Source of the DNA: Desulfobacteraceae bacterium
Lineage (GTDB): Bacteria > Desulfobacterota > Desulfobacteria > Desulfobacterales > Desulfobacteraceae
Length of the DNA: 64,000 bases
Direction: 5' to 3'
Assembly: GCA_016744295.1 (NCBI GenBank)
Contig: JADGEQ010000024.1
Span: 38,270-102,269, forward strand
Positions within the stretch are counted from its first letter, which is position 1, and each line of letters begins with the position of its first letter. The notes below the pieces were generated by a model. That model saw only the letters and a list, made by a program, of their open reading frames with translations. It made no database searches and was not told the origin of the DNA. The translations under genes were made by a program, and so were the position numbers. Of the stretch, positions 38,172 through 46,250 are shown one piece after another.

Positions 38172-38290
38172 GTTTTCCTCAGATATTTTTTTTCATGGGG
38201 GAATCAAGAATTAAAATACGTTAAAAACTATTCAAATGCAAAAAAAACATTTAGGAAAGATGCGAGGAGCTGCCGGGGCAACGACAGGAT

Positions 38291-38752
38291 TTATTTAACC
38301 CAGGATTTATTTTTGACCAGGGTATAGGCGCTGACCATGAGCAGGGCGATGCAAAGGCCAAGGTGACTTAGATTCATCGCATAAATCAGGGTATGGGAGA
38401 AATAGATTCCGGGCAGATTCCTTACCACCATGCCCCCCCCGGAAACCATAAGCCCCAGAATAATCAAGGCTTTTGCAAATCCTGAACCCGTGATCCGGGA
38501 AAAATGTTTTTTACCCAAGGCGAAATCCACCACCCCATAAACGCAGAGTGCAATGAGGATTGCGGCAAAAATATAATGCATGGCATGGGTAATATAAAAC
38601 TGTGCAAGCCAACCAAAACCGGGGATATCAGCAATATAATACCGCTTAAAAATCGGCATCTGACCAAATCCGGTCAGGGTGAGAAAAGCCAGGGTGATTC
38701 CATAAATAATTTGTATTGTGTTAATTTGTATTGTTTTATTGACAGAAGACAT
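38291..38752 (-). CDS. Membrane subunit of a redox complex, 153 aa
   Basis: Four hydrophobic segments in a small protein, with paired histidines in the second and fourth helices ('FYITHAMHYIFAAILIAL' and 'MNLSHLGLCIALLMVS') that could ligate b-type heme. It lies 13 bases after the ferredoxin gene and is presumably its quinone-side membrane partner, passing electrons to or from the menaquinone pool. It is smaller than NrfD or DmsC. The thioredoxin-ferredoxin-membrane order and the sigma-54 promoter upstream place it in the redox/sulfur regulon. Exact complex unknown. Confidence 0.75.
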   Translation of the reverse strand: MSSVNKTIQINTIQIIYGITLAFLTLTGFGQMPIFKRYYIADIPGFGWLAQFYITHAMHYIFAAILIALCVYGVVDFALGKKHFSRITGSGFAKALIILGLMVSGGGMVVRNLPGIYFSHTLIYAMNLSHLGLCIALLMVSAYTLVKNKSWVK

Positions 38753-38765
38753 GATTCAATCTCTT

Positions 38766-39725
38766 TTATTCATCATCTTTTATTCGTTTATAAAATTTTC
38801 CAAATGCCGCAACCACCCCTGCAATGGGGGCAAGGAGCATTGCACGGGCAAGGTTGTTGCCATCTGCCATCAAATTATCCACCTTTTCCATGGGGGGTTT
38901 TCCTTTTCCCATTTCAAGGATAAGCTGGTCAAAGGGAACAGGCGAGACATAAATGGTGTTGGTACCGCCGTTTTCTCTTTCCCCATAAATATACCCACGG
39001 GTTTCTTTGGCAAGGGCATGGGCATATTCAACCATTTCAGACCGGGGCCCAATGGTCTGGACATCTTCGGGACATGCCTCAATACAAGCCGGGTTTTCAC
39101 CTTTTTCAAGCTTTTGATAACATCGGTCACACTTGTACATAACCCCGTTACCGGCCAGGGCGGGCAAAATATCCAGATAGAGGCCCACACCGGTCTGGCG
39201 CTGGGGCACATCCCAGGGACAGACCGTCTTGCATTTTGATCCCCCCAGGCAAATGTCGGCATCAATCCTGGAAAGCCCATTTGACTCCTGCTTGGCAGCT
39301 CCCCAGGGGCAGAGTTTAACACAGGGAGGATTTTCACAATGCATGCAGCGCCTGGGGATGGTCAGCTCCTGTTCTTCCCCGTTGACAACGGCCCTGGCCT
39401 GTTGGATGAAGAGCCAGTTGTAGGGAGTCAACCGGTCAGTTACATCCTTTTTATCCGACCAGTCCTGTACAGGCACCCGCTTGGGAAACATTTTTGGAAA
39501 AGGTTTTTCAGGAATCGGGTATTTTGATAGATTGGATTCCCGGCAGGCATAAACGCATTCCTCGCACCCAATACAGTTGCTGATGTCAATGACCGTCACC
39601 AGGGGTTCTGTCTTTTCTTTGACCAAAGAAGAGGCTGCCCGGACCACACTGCCGGAAACAGCCACGGATCCTAACCCAGTAAAGGAGCCTTTCAAAAATG
39701 CTCTTCTTGATATTTTTGATGTCAT
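38766..39725 (-). CDS. Tat-exported four-cluster ferredoxin (HybA/DmsB type), 319 aa
   Basis: The N-terminus SRRAFLKGSFTG is a twin-arginine signal, so the protein folds with cofactors and goes to the periplasm. Cysteine blocks for four [4Fe-4S] clusters follow: 'CIGCEECVYACRESN', 'CMHCENPPCVKLCPWG', 'CLGGSKCKTVCPWD' and 'YKCDRCY...CIEACPED'. Near the end 'LARAMLLAPIAGVVAAF' is a possible membrane anchor, as in HybA. No molybdopterin or hydrogenase catalytic subunit is adjacent, so it must couple to another protein, perhaps the octaheme cytochrome across the sigma-54 activator gene. Confidence 0.88.
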   Translation of the reverse strand: MTSKISRRAFLKGSFTGLGSVAVSGSVVRAASSLVKEKTEPLVTVIDISNCIGCEECVYACRESNLSKYPIPEKPFPKMFPKRVPVQDWSDKKDVTDRLTPYNWLFIQQARAVVNGEEQELTIPRRCMHCENPPCVKLCPWGAAKQESNGLSRIDADICLGGSKCKTVCPWDVPQRQTGVGLYLDILPALAGNGVMYKCDRCYQKLEKGENPACIEACPEDVQTIGPRSEMVEYAHALAKETRGYIYGERENGGTNTIYVSPVPFDQLILEMGKGKPPMEKVDNLMADGNNLARAMLLAPIAGVVAAFGKFYKRIKDDE

Positions 39726-39777
39726 ACTGTTTTCACCTCGCCCTGGACAATTGTGTCACAAAAGGGCCTGTTTAAGA

Positions 39778-40302
39778 CTATCCCTGTTTTATAAAATCTT
39801 TAAACTCCATTGTGTTATAACTGCTGGTATAAATATACTTGAGAACCGGAAGCAGTTGTGCTGCGTCCAGATATCCGGGGATACTATTAATTTTTGTACC
39901 ATCCGGTTCTAAAAACCAGAGTGTGGGAAGCCCCTTAACCTTCCACTCATTGGAAAGCGCTTGGTTTTTATCCGTATCCACCTGGATACTGACAAAATTT
40001 TTTTCAAGAAATGCCAATATCTTTTTATCCTTGAAAGTAGTCTTTTTCAATTTTGTACAATAGGAGCACCAGGCGGCATGAAAATATAAAAAAATCGGTT
40101 TGTTTCCCTTGGCAGCCATGGCCATTCCAGGTGTATACTCATTCCAGCCTATGCTGGTATTGCCAATCTTCGAAGTGACCCCGGATTCCGATAGAACAGC
40201 AGCTTGAAACCTTGGTTCAGACGGGGTTGATCTATTGTAAACCAGCCCCCCGGCAATTGCTAAAGCAATGAGCACCACAACAAATATGTTTTCTTTTTTC
40301 AT
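39778..40302 (-). CDS. Membrane-anchored thioredoxin-like protein, 174 aa
   Basis: An N-terminal helix (~5-22, FVVVLIALAIAGGLV) anchors or exports the protein. The thioredoxin core has CSYC in 'YFHAAWCSYCTKLKK' (~73) and the cis-proline in 'VKGLPTLWFLEPDG'. CSYC, in place of CGPC, is typical of DsbD-C/SoxW-like thiol-disulfide proteins that act in the periplasm. It is the first gene of the leftward operon behind a sigma-54 promoter. It could keep cytochrome or sulfur-carrier thiols reduced, or handle sulfane sulfur from the rhodanese encoded on the other side. Confidence 0.85.
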   Translation of the reverse strand: MKKENIFVVVLIALAIAGGLVYNRSTPSEPRFQAAVLSESGVTSKIGNTSIGWNEYTPGMAMAAKGNKPIFLYFHAAWCSYCTKLKKTTFKDKKILAFLEKNFVSIQVDTDKNQALSNEWKVKGLPTLWFLEPDGTKINSIPGYLDAAQLLPVLKYIYTSSYNTMEFKDFIKQG

Positions 40303-40406
40303 CTAATTTCCTTTGCTCTATTTTTTAAGATAAATATCCCAAAACCGGTAGCTAAAACGCATCTGATTCAAATTGAATTCAGACCTGATTAATATAAGGA
40401 CAAGCG

Positions 40407-40424
40407 TAGCAAAAATAATGCCAT
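40407..40424 (-). promoter_or_regulatory. Sigma-54 promoter for the leftward redox operon
   Basis: On the minus strand TGGCAT and TTGCT are placed so that GG (40422-40421) and GC (40410-40409) are exactly 10 bases apart, as in the TGGCAC-N5-TTGCW consensus. The -12 box lies about 107 bases before the thioredoxin start. Together with the activator gene upstream this explains the gap 40303-40642, which holds no gene. GTTAAC at 40559-40564 may be an activator site. Confidence 0.7.
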
Positions 40425-40642
40425 GGCACAAAAAAACGCAACTTATTTAGCCGTGTAAACAGCCCCTCCCCCCCGACAATAACGGGCTTTAACCCCATCA
40501 TTTATATTGCAGCCGGTATATTGAATCCGGCCGGGATTCCCCCGGCTCCGGCTTAGGTGTTAACCACTTGTCAGGCCGACTGTCCCAATAATAGCATAAT
40601 TTCACGGGAGAAAAAAGAGAGTACCACCCTGTGGGAAGGCTG

Positions 40643-42079
40643 TCACCGGCTTTTCACGGTAATATTATATTTTTTCATGCGCTTCCACACGGTGATCCTG
40701 GAAACACCCAAAAGCGTGGCAGCCTTTGTCTGATTTCCATCGGTCTGCTTCAGGGCATGAATCAGCTCATCCCTTGCGCTTTGCTTTACGATTACCGCCG
40801 TCCCCAGGGCAGGAGGATTGACAGGCTGAAAGAACGACTCCTCCCCCGGGTCTGACCGATTGGTCTTGTCCGATGATAAAGGGAGCGCCCCCCTGTGGCT
40901 CACTACTTTTTCCGGCAGATGTTCCGGACGGATACTCCGTCCCCTTGCCAGGACAAAGGCGTATTCAACGGCATTTCTCAGCTCCCGGATATTGCCCGGC
41001 CAGGGGTAGGAAACCATAACCCTCATGGCTTCCGGGGCAAAGCCCAGGATATTTTTCCCGGTTTTCTCGGCATGGATACTGATAAAATGCTGAATAATCA
41101 AGGTGATATCATCCCTGCGAAGGCGCAACGCCGGACAGGTCATGGGGAATACATTGATTCTGAAAAAAAGATCCTGTCTGAACTTTTCCTGTTCAATCAT
41201 AAATTCAAGATTTTTGTTGGTGGCCGTGATGATTCTCACATCAATGGGGATGGATTTGTTTTCCCCAACCCGCTGGATCATCCGCTCTTCCAAAACCCTC
41301 AAAAGCTTGACCTGAACCGACAGCGGAATATCCCCTATTTCATCTAAAAAAATGGTGCCGGTATGGGCCGCCTCAAACCGCCCTACCCGGTCGACATCGG
41401 CACCGGTATAGGCACCCTTTACATGGCCGAACAATTCACTTTCCAGAATACTTTCACTCAGGGCTGCACAATTAACCTTGATAAAGGGTTTGTCCGCCCG
41501 ATTTCCGATTTCATGGAGGGCCTTGGCAACCATCTCCTTGCCGGTGCCGCTTTCACCCAGGATCATGACCGGTGTGTCCAGGGATGCAACACTTTCAATA
41601 AGTTCATAAAGATTTTGCATGACCGGAGTTCGGCCAACAATCCCGTGGAACCCGTCATCAATATGATAGATCCGCCTGATGGACGCCAACTCGTTCTTAT
41701 AACTAATATTTTCCGATATATCCTTGAGGGTTTCCACTGCCCCCACAATTTTTCCCTTATCGTCAAAGAGTACAGTGGCTGTTTTGACAATGGGAATGGT
41801 CCGGTTGTTGGCAGCGGTAATCATACATTTTTTATCCCGGATAAGGCCTGCGGAAAAAAGTCCGCACCAATCCTTCCCCACGCCCTTTCCTTTAATTTTA
41901 CAGCCGGTACAATTGAGCAAACGACAGGATCTGCCCTTGAGTTCGTCTTCTGAATACCCTGTCAGCAATTCAGCAGAATGATTTGCCGCAATGAAATTTC
42001 CCCGGTCATCCACAATGATGATCCCATCCTGGGCGGAATCAATGATAGGACGCCAATGCTTTCCAATATCCATGATCAT
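40643..42079 (-). CDS. PAS sigma-54-dependent transcription activator, 478 aa
   Basis: N-terminal PAS domain (~10-130) with an unusual run of four cysteines ('LLNCTGCKIKGKG', 'WCGLF', 'KKCMI') that could bind a metal cluster or sense redox. The AAA+ domain has Walker A GESGTGKE, an intact sigma-54 loop GAYTGA and Walker B GTIFLDEIGDIP, and a C-terminal Fis-type HTH ('TKAATLLGVSRITVWKRMKKY'). It lies between two operons that each begin with a -24/-12 promoter and presumably activates both from sites with GTTAAC cores. The signal is likely a redox-active or sulfur species. Confidence 0.92.
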   Translation of the reverse strand: MIMDIGKHWRPIIDSAQDGIIIVDDRGNFIAANHSAELLTGYSEDELKGRSCRLLNCTGCKIKGKGVGKDWCGLFSAGLIRDKKCMITAANNRTIPIVKTATVLFDDKGKIVGAVETLKDISENISYKNELASIRRIYHIDDGFHGIVGRTPVMQNLYELIESVASLDTPVMILGESGTGKEMVAKALHEIGNRADKPFIKVNCAALSESILESELFGHVKGAYTGADVDRVGRFEAAHTGTIFLDEIGDIPLSVQVKLLRVLEERMIQRVGENKSIPIDVRIITATNKNLEFMIEQEKFRQDLFFRINVFPMTCPALRLRRDDITLIIQHFISIHAEKTGKNILGFAPEAMRVMVSYPWPGNIRELRNAVEYAFVLARGRSIRPEHLPEKVVSHRGALPLSSDKTNRSDPGEESFFQPVNPPALGTAVIVKQSARDELIHALKQTDGNQTKAATLLGVSRITVWKRMKKYNITVKSR

Positions 42080-42093
42080 TTCCTTGAATTAAC

Positions 42094-42127
42094 ATAGTTA
42101 ACAACTATAGTTAACATATCATTAACA
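42094..42127. promoter_or_regulatory. Tandem ATAGTTAACA activator sites
   Basis: ATAGTTAACA occurs at 42094-42103 and 42107-42116, 13 bases apart, followed by a partial ATTAAC at about 42121. Each contains the palindrome GTTAAC. They lie about 120-140 bases upstream of the -24 box, as expected for an enhancer of the adjacent sigma-54 activator, and also overlap its own promoter region. Confidence 0.55.
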
Positions 42128-42233
42128 CATTGGCAACAACCCTTAGAGTTGCTCGTTTTAAAAAAAATCTCAATTCATTGAATATTGCATTGAATCCAAA
42201 CAGTTATAGCGACACTCATCTTCTTTTTTTTCC

Positions 42234-42250
42234 TTGGCACACCCTTTGCT
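42234..42250 (+). promoter_or_regulatory. Sigma-54 promoter for the rhodanese-octaheme operon
   Basis: TTGGCAC and TTTGCT with GG (42236-42237) and GC (42248-42249) separated by exactly 10 bases, a near-consensus -24/-12 element. It lies about 100 bases upstream of the rhodanese start. Confidence 0.8.
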
Positions 42251-42348
42251 ATCTCTTTATGTAATTGTCCAGGGTACCGGACCCGGGTCTAATCAATAAA
42301 AAATAAAGATTATAATTTTTTAATCAATTTTTAATATTAGGAGCAAAA

Positions 42349-43449
42349 ATGAAATCAAACATGTTAAGAATGCTGATCATGGCCATGGCAGCAGGCTTTG
42401 TAATTCTGACCTGCAATTTTACGGCTATTGCAGGGGATGCCAAAGAACCCTGGATGTATAACCAGATCGTAAACGCTGAGTTTGTCATATCAAAGGTAAG
42501 CGTTCCCATGGATGAAAATGTCATGATCATCGATGCCAGGCCCTACAAGGTAAAATATACCAAGGGCCATATCCCCGGTGCCGTGAGTATTCCTTTTTCT
42601 GAATTTGACAAAAAAACTAAGATGCTGCCCAGGGACAAAAATACCCTGCTCATCTATTATTGTGGCGGCGTCAAATGTAAATTGAGCCATAAATCTGCCA
42701 AAAAAGCCAAGGCCCTTGGGTATACCAATGTTAGAGTTTTTGCCAAGGGCTTTCCCGAATGGAAAAAACAAAAAGGTGCCTATGCCGCTGTTACTGCGGA
42801 ACAGGTAGCCATTCAAATTGCTGCCAACCACACCCTGATTGTGGATGCCAGACCCCAAAAAACCAAATTTGACAAGGGCCATATCCCTTCAGCCATCAAT
42901 ATTCCCTTTTCCCAATTTGACGCTCTCAAGGGAAAACTGCCCAGAGAACTTTCCACCCCCATTATTTTCTATTGCGGCGGCCTTAAATGCAAACTGAGTC
43001 ATAAATCAGCGGCAAAAGCCATTGTCATGGGCTATAAAAATGTTTCGGTATTTGAGACTGGCTATCCTGCCTGGAAAAAACAATTTGGATCCGCCAATGC
43101 CGGAGTTGCCGTTAAAGCCGGTGAAGTGGAAGGCGCCATTGACCTTGAACGATTTAAGAAAATCATGAGTCAAACCCCCGAAGCCGTTACCCTGATAGAT
43201 GTCCGGGATGCAGATGAATTTATCAAGGGCCATTTTAAAACCGCCGTCAATATTCCCGTCGAAGTGCTGGAACCCAAAATTTTGGGACTGCCTTCGGACA
43301 AACCCGTTGTTTTTGTCTGCTCCACCGGTGCCAGAAGCGGGGAAGCCTATTACATGGTCAAGGATGTCAGAGAAGCATTGGATACCTATTACGTGGAAGC
43401 AGAAATTGATTTTAAAAAAGACGGATCCTTTAAACTTAAAAAGAACTAA
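42349..43449 (+). CDS. Exported triple-rhodanese protein, 366 aa
   Basis: An N-terminal signal peptide (MLIMAMAAGFVILTCNFTA, cut near residue 28) sends the protein to the periplasm. Three rhodanese domains follow. Domains 1 and 2 carry YYCGGVKCKLSHKSA and FYCGGLKCKLSHKSA, with a possible catalytic cysteine and a second cysteine five residues on. Domain 3 has the classic loop CSTGAR. Rhodaneses transfer sulfane sulfur, for example from thiosulfate or polysulfide. As first gene of the sigma-54-driven operon with octaheme and b-type cytochromes, it probably supplies or removes sulfane sulfur for that respiratory system. Confidence 0.88.
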   Translation: MKSNMLRMLIMAMAAGFVILTCNFTAIAGDAKEPWMYNQIVNAEFVISKVSVPMDENVMIIDARPYKVKYTKGHIPGAVSIPFSEFDKKTKMLPRDKNTLLIYYCGGVKCKLSHKSAKKAKALGYTNVRVFAKGFPEWKKQKGAYAAVTAEQVAIQIAANHTLIVDARPQKTKFDKGHIPSAINIPFSQFDALKGKLPRELSTPIIFYCGGLKCKLSHKSAAKAIVMGYKNVSVFETGYPAWKKQFGSANAGVAVKAGEVEGAIDLERFKKIMSQTPEAVTLIDVRDADEFIKGHFKTAVNIPVEVLEPKILGLPSDKPVVFVCSTGARSGEAYYMVKDVREALDTYYVEAEIDFKKDGSFKLKKN

Positions 43450-43481
43450 TTGATTCACCCCCCATAAAAAGGAGAGAGATA

Positions 43482-43847
43482 ATGTTAAAAAAAAGAATGC
43501 TTAAAAAAATAGTGATAGTCAGTATCATTACATCGTTCACATTGGGATCTTTGGGTGCAGCCTTTGCTTCTGAATCTCCCGCCGGTAACAAGAGAAAAGG
43601 CAAATACACCTATAGAAAAGTAGTAAAAGCCTGTTTTAAAAGAGGAGCTCTTGAATCTGCCTCTCCCAAGGTCAGCCCGGCTGATAAAAAACAGGCAGAG
43701 TGGAAATCTATTTTTGAGGGAAAAGACTTCAGTGCCTTTGGCTGCGACCAGGAATGGGCTTCCATAAGCGATACAGATGCCCAGGATATTTATGCCTATT
43801 TTTATAGTTTTGCAGCAGACTCGCCCACCCCTGCAACCTGCAAATAG
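43482..43847 (+). CDS. Cytochrome-c-like exported protein lacking CxxCH, 121 aa
   Basis: Signal peptide of about 30 residues (IVSIITSFTLGSLGAAFA). The mature protein resembles small class-I-type cytochromes of sulfate reducers ('KGKYTYRKVVKACFKRG', 'SPADKKQAEWKSIF', 'DTDAQDIYAYFYSFAADSPTPATC'), but at the place of the heme motif CxxCH it has V-K-A-C-F. The first cysteine and the axial histidine are gone, so it cannot bind heme covalently in the usual way. Three cysteines remain. It is translated with good GGAGAGA from its own site and lies between rhodanese and octaheme cytochrome genes. It may carry sulfur rather than electrons. Confidence 0.75.
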   Translation: MLKKRMLKKIVIVSIITSFTLGSLGAAFASESPAGNKRKGKYTYRKVVKACFKRGALESASPKVSPADKKQAEWKSIFEGKDFSAFGCDQEWASISDTDAQDIYAYFYSFAADSPTPATCK

Positions 43848-43874
43848 TAGTTTTAATATTAAACCGGAGGCGTT

Positions 43875-45509
43875 ATGGGTAAAAATTATACTCGCTATGG
43901 CAAACTTATGCTTGGGACACTCCTGATCCTGATATTTTCGGCCTGGATCTTTTCTGTGGCCTTTGCGGCCCAACAGAGTTCAGCCGCAGATGAGGCCCTG
44001 GGATTAAAACTGGCAAAACAGGCAGTACGGGCAGACAAACACTGGACCACCACTGACCATTCAAAGATGGAAATCCTGAAACAAAAATTTACATCCGGGG
44101 ATGAAATTACCCAGGCCTGCCTCTCCTGCCACACAGATGCATCCATGCAGTTTGAAAAAACCATCCATTGGACCTGGAAAGTGCCTTCGGAAACAGAAGG
44201 GGTCATGAACGGTAAGGCCGGCCATGCCATTAACAATTTTTGTATTTCCGGGAATGCCATGGAAGACAAGGGGTGTCTTAGCTGCCATGTGGGCTGGAAG
44301 GGCACAGAGGGTGAAGTCAACTGCCTGGCCTGCCATGGCAAGGAAAAATTCAACTATAAAGAAGCCTTTGAGGATCTGAAAGCCTTTGCGGGTGATGATG
44401 ACCCCGATACCATTGAAATTGCAAATGAAATCCAGGCAGAGGTAAAAAATGCCGTTCAAAAAATCACCATGCCCCAGCGGGAAAACTGCGGTGAATGCCA
44501 TTTTAAAGGCGGCGGCGGTGACGGTGTTAAACACGGGGACCTGGACACCTCCCTTGCCAAACCCAACAAGATGCTGGATGTTCACATGGCAGCCGAGGGC
44601 GCAGACTTTGCCTGCACCCGATGCCATACCACGGTGAAGCACAATATTGCGGGAAGATTGTATACACGGCCTGCCGCAGCGGAACGGACAAGTCTCATCG
44701 AAAATGACATGGCCACAAAAATCACCTGTGAATCCTGCCACAGCAACCTGCCCCATAAAACATCCTCCAAAATGAACGATCACACCGATAAGGTGGCCTG
44801 TCAATCCTGTCATATTCCCGAATATGCCCGGGTGAACCCCACCAAAATGTCCTGGGACTGGGCCAAGGCCGGGGATCTCAAAGAAGGCAAACCCTATGTG
44901 GTAAAAGGTAAATTTGGAAAACCCACCTACAAATCCATTAAAGGGGAATTTAAATGGGAAAAAAATGTTGTTCCTGAATATTTCTGGTACAACGGATCTT
45001 TCACCAATGCGGGGATAAAAGATATCATTGATCCCTCGTCCATTGTTAAGGTCAGCCATCCTGTGGGCGACAAAAACGACCCGGATTCACGGATCCATCC
45101 CTTTAAACTCCATAGAGGCAACCAGCCCTATGACAAAATCAGCAAACAAATTGTGGCCCCGCTCCTGTCAGGTCCCAAGGGATTCTGGAGCACCTTTGAC
45201 ATGAACGATGCCATCATCCGGGGGAACAAGACACTGGATGTGCCCTATTCCGGAGAATTTGACTATGTGAAAACCACCTATGCCTTTCCCATCACCCATA
45301 TGGTGGCCCCCAGGGAAAATGCCCTAAACTGCAACGAGTGTCATATCCGGAAAGATTCTCGGCTGGCAAGCATTACCGGAATTTATCTGCCCGGACGGGA
45401 CAGGTCTGATTTCATCGACAGCTTGGGCATGATTGCCGTGCTGGGAGCCCTTATTGGCGTATTGCTTCATGGATTTGGCCGGTTCTTCACCCGAGGAAAG
45501 GAGGAGTAA
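43875..45509 (+). CDS. Octaheme c-type cytochrome (tetrathionate-reductase-like), 544 aa
   Basis: Eight CxxCH heme motifs are visible (CLSCH twice, CLACH, CGECH, CTRCH, CESCH, CQSCH, CNECH), with an N-terminal signal segment (LGTLLILIFSAWIFSVAFA). A C-terminal membrane helix 'IAVLGALIGVLLHGFGRFF' is followed by a basic end. Number and spacing match the octaheme tetrathionate reductase (OTR) family, some members of which reduce tetrathionate, hydroxylamine or nitrite in vitro. It is directly followed by its cytochrome b, giving a quinol-to-periplasm route. In the rhodanese context a sulfur oxyanion or polysulfide is the likely acceptor. Confidence 0.88.
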   Translation: MGKNYTRYGKLMLGTLLILIFSAWIFSVAFAAQQSSAADEALGLKLAKQAVRADKHWTTTDHSKMEILKQKFTSGDEITQACLSCHTDASMQFEKTIHWTWKVPSETEGVMNGKAGHAINNFCISGNAMEDKGCLSCHVGWKGTEGEVNCLACHGKEKFNYKEAFEDLKAFAGDDDPDTIEIANEIQAEVKNAVQKITMPQRENCGECHFKGGGGDGVKHGDLDTSLAKPNKMLDVHMAAEGADFACTRCHTTVKHNIAGRLYTRPAAAERTSLIENDMATKITCESCHSNLPHKTSSKMNDHTDKVACQSCHIPEYARVNPTKMSWDWAKAGDLKEGKPYVVKGKFGKPTYKSIKGEFKWEKNVVPEYFWYNGSFTNAGIKDIIDPSSIVKVSHPVGDKNDPDSRIHPFKLHRGNQPYDKISKQIVAPLLSGPKGFWSTFDMNDAIIRGNKTLDVPYSGEFDYVKTTYAFPITHMVAPRENALNCNECHIRKDSRLASITGIYLPGRDRSDFIDSLGMIAVLGALIGVLLHGFGRFFTRGKEE

Positions 45510-45512
45510 ACG

Positions 45513-46157
45513 ATGGTGGTTAAAACAATAAAAAAGGTTTATCTGTATACGCGGTTTGAACGCCTCTGGCACTGGCTCCAGGGATTGATGATCATCATTC
45601 TGATGATCACAGGGTTTGAAATCCATGGAACCTTTAAACTCATGGGGTTTCAAACAGCCGTGGATGTTCACAATTTTGTGGGACTTGCCTGGCTCGTCCT
45701 GTTTGCATTCTTTGTTTTCTGGCTGTTAACCACAGGCGAATGGAAACAATATATTCCCACAACCAAAAAGCTGTTTGACGTGATTTTTTATTATGCCTTT
45801 GGTATTTTCAAGGGCCAGGAACATCCTGTTCAAAAATCCAAAGGGGCCAAGCATAACCCCCTCCAGCGACTGACATACCTGGGTATTTCCGCCATGCTTT
45901 TGCCCGTTCAGATGGGAACCGGTCTTATCTACTATTTGTATAATTTTATGCCCGGAAGCATTTCCCTGTCACTCCTGGCGGTGGTCCACACCCTTATGGC
46001 ATTTCTCCTGGTGAATTTTCTGATCATACACGTGTACATGACCACCACGGGCCATTCTCTTTTCAGTCACATCGCCGGTATGATATCGGGTTGGGAAGAA
46101 ATTTATGAAACCACCCATATCCAGGAATGGGAAAACAAGGCCACTAAAAAAGGATAA
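45513..46157 (+). CDS. Cytochrome b membrane subunit, 214 aa
   Basis: Four transmembrane helices with heme-ligand histidines in 'RFERLWHWLQGLMIIIL' (helix 1), 'VDVHNFVGLAWLVLFA' (helix 2) and 'VHTLMAFLLVNFLIIHVYM' (helix 4). This is the pattern of cytochrome b subunits of formate dehydrogenase and thiosulfate reductase (Ni/Fe hydrogenase b-type family). It begins 3 bases after the octaheme gene, so both are made together. It oxidises menaquinol and feeds the octaheme cytochrome, or works in reverse. Confidence 0.88.
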   Translation: MVVKTIKKVYLYTRFERLWHWLQGLMIIILMITGFEIHGTFKLMGFQTAVDVHNFVGLAWLVLFAFFVFWLLTTGEWKQYIPTTKKLFDVIFYYAFGIFKGQEHPVQKSKGAKHNPLQRLTYLGISAMLLPVQMGTGLIYYLYNFMPGSISLSLLAVVHTLMAFLLVNFLIIHVYMTTTGHSLFSHIAGMISGWEEIYETTHIQEWENKATKKG

Positions 46158-46173
46158 CCTATAGGTAACCGCA

Positions 46174-46204
46174 CCAGACCTCTGGCAAGAAAACAGAGGT
46201 CTGG
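46174..46204. terminator. Hairpin between convergent operons
   Basis: Perfect 11-base inverted repeat CCAGACCTCTG (46174-46184) and CAGAGGTCTGG (46194-46204). It lies between the cytochrome b gene and the convergent GntR gene. No clear T-run follows on either strand, so the strength is uncertain. Confidence 0.55.
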
Positions 46205-46250
46205 CAAAAAAGGCCGGGCCCAGATAATGATTGTGAATTAAGCGGCAGGG

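Noticed and set aside
40535..40556. GC-rich hairpin (GCCGGG...CCCGGC) upstream of the sigma-54 activator stop region
   Set aside because: No T-run on either strand, so it was not called a terminator.
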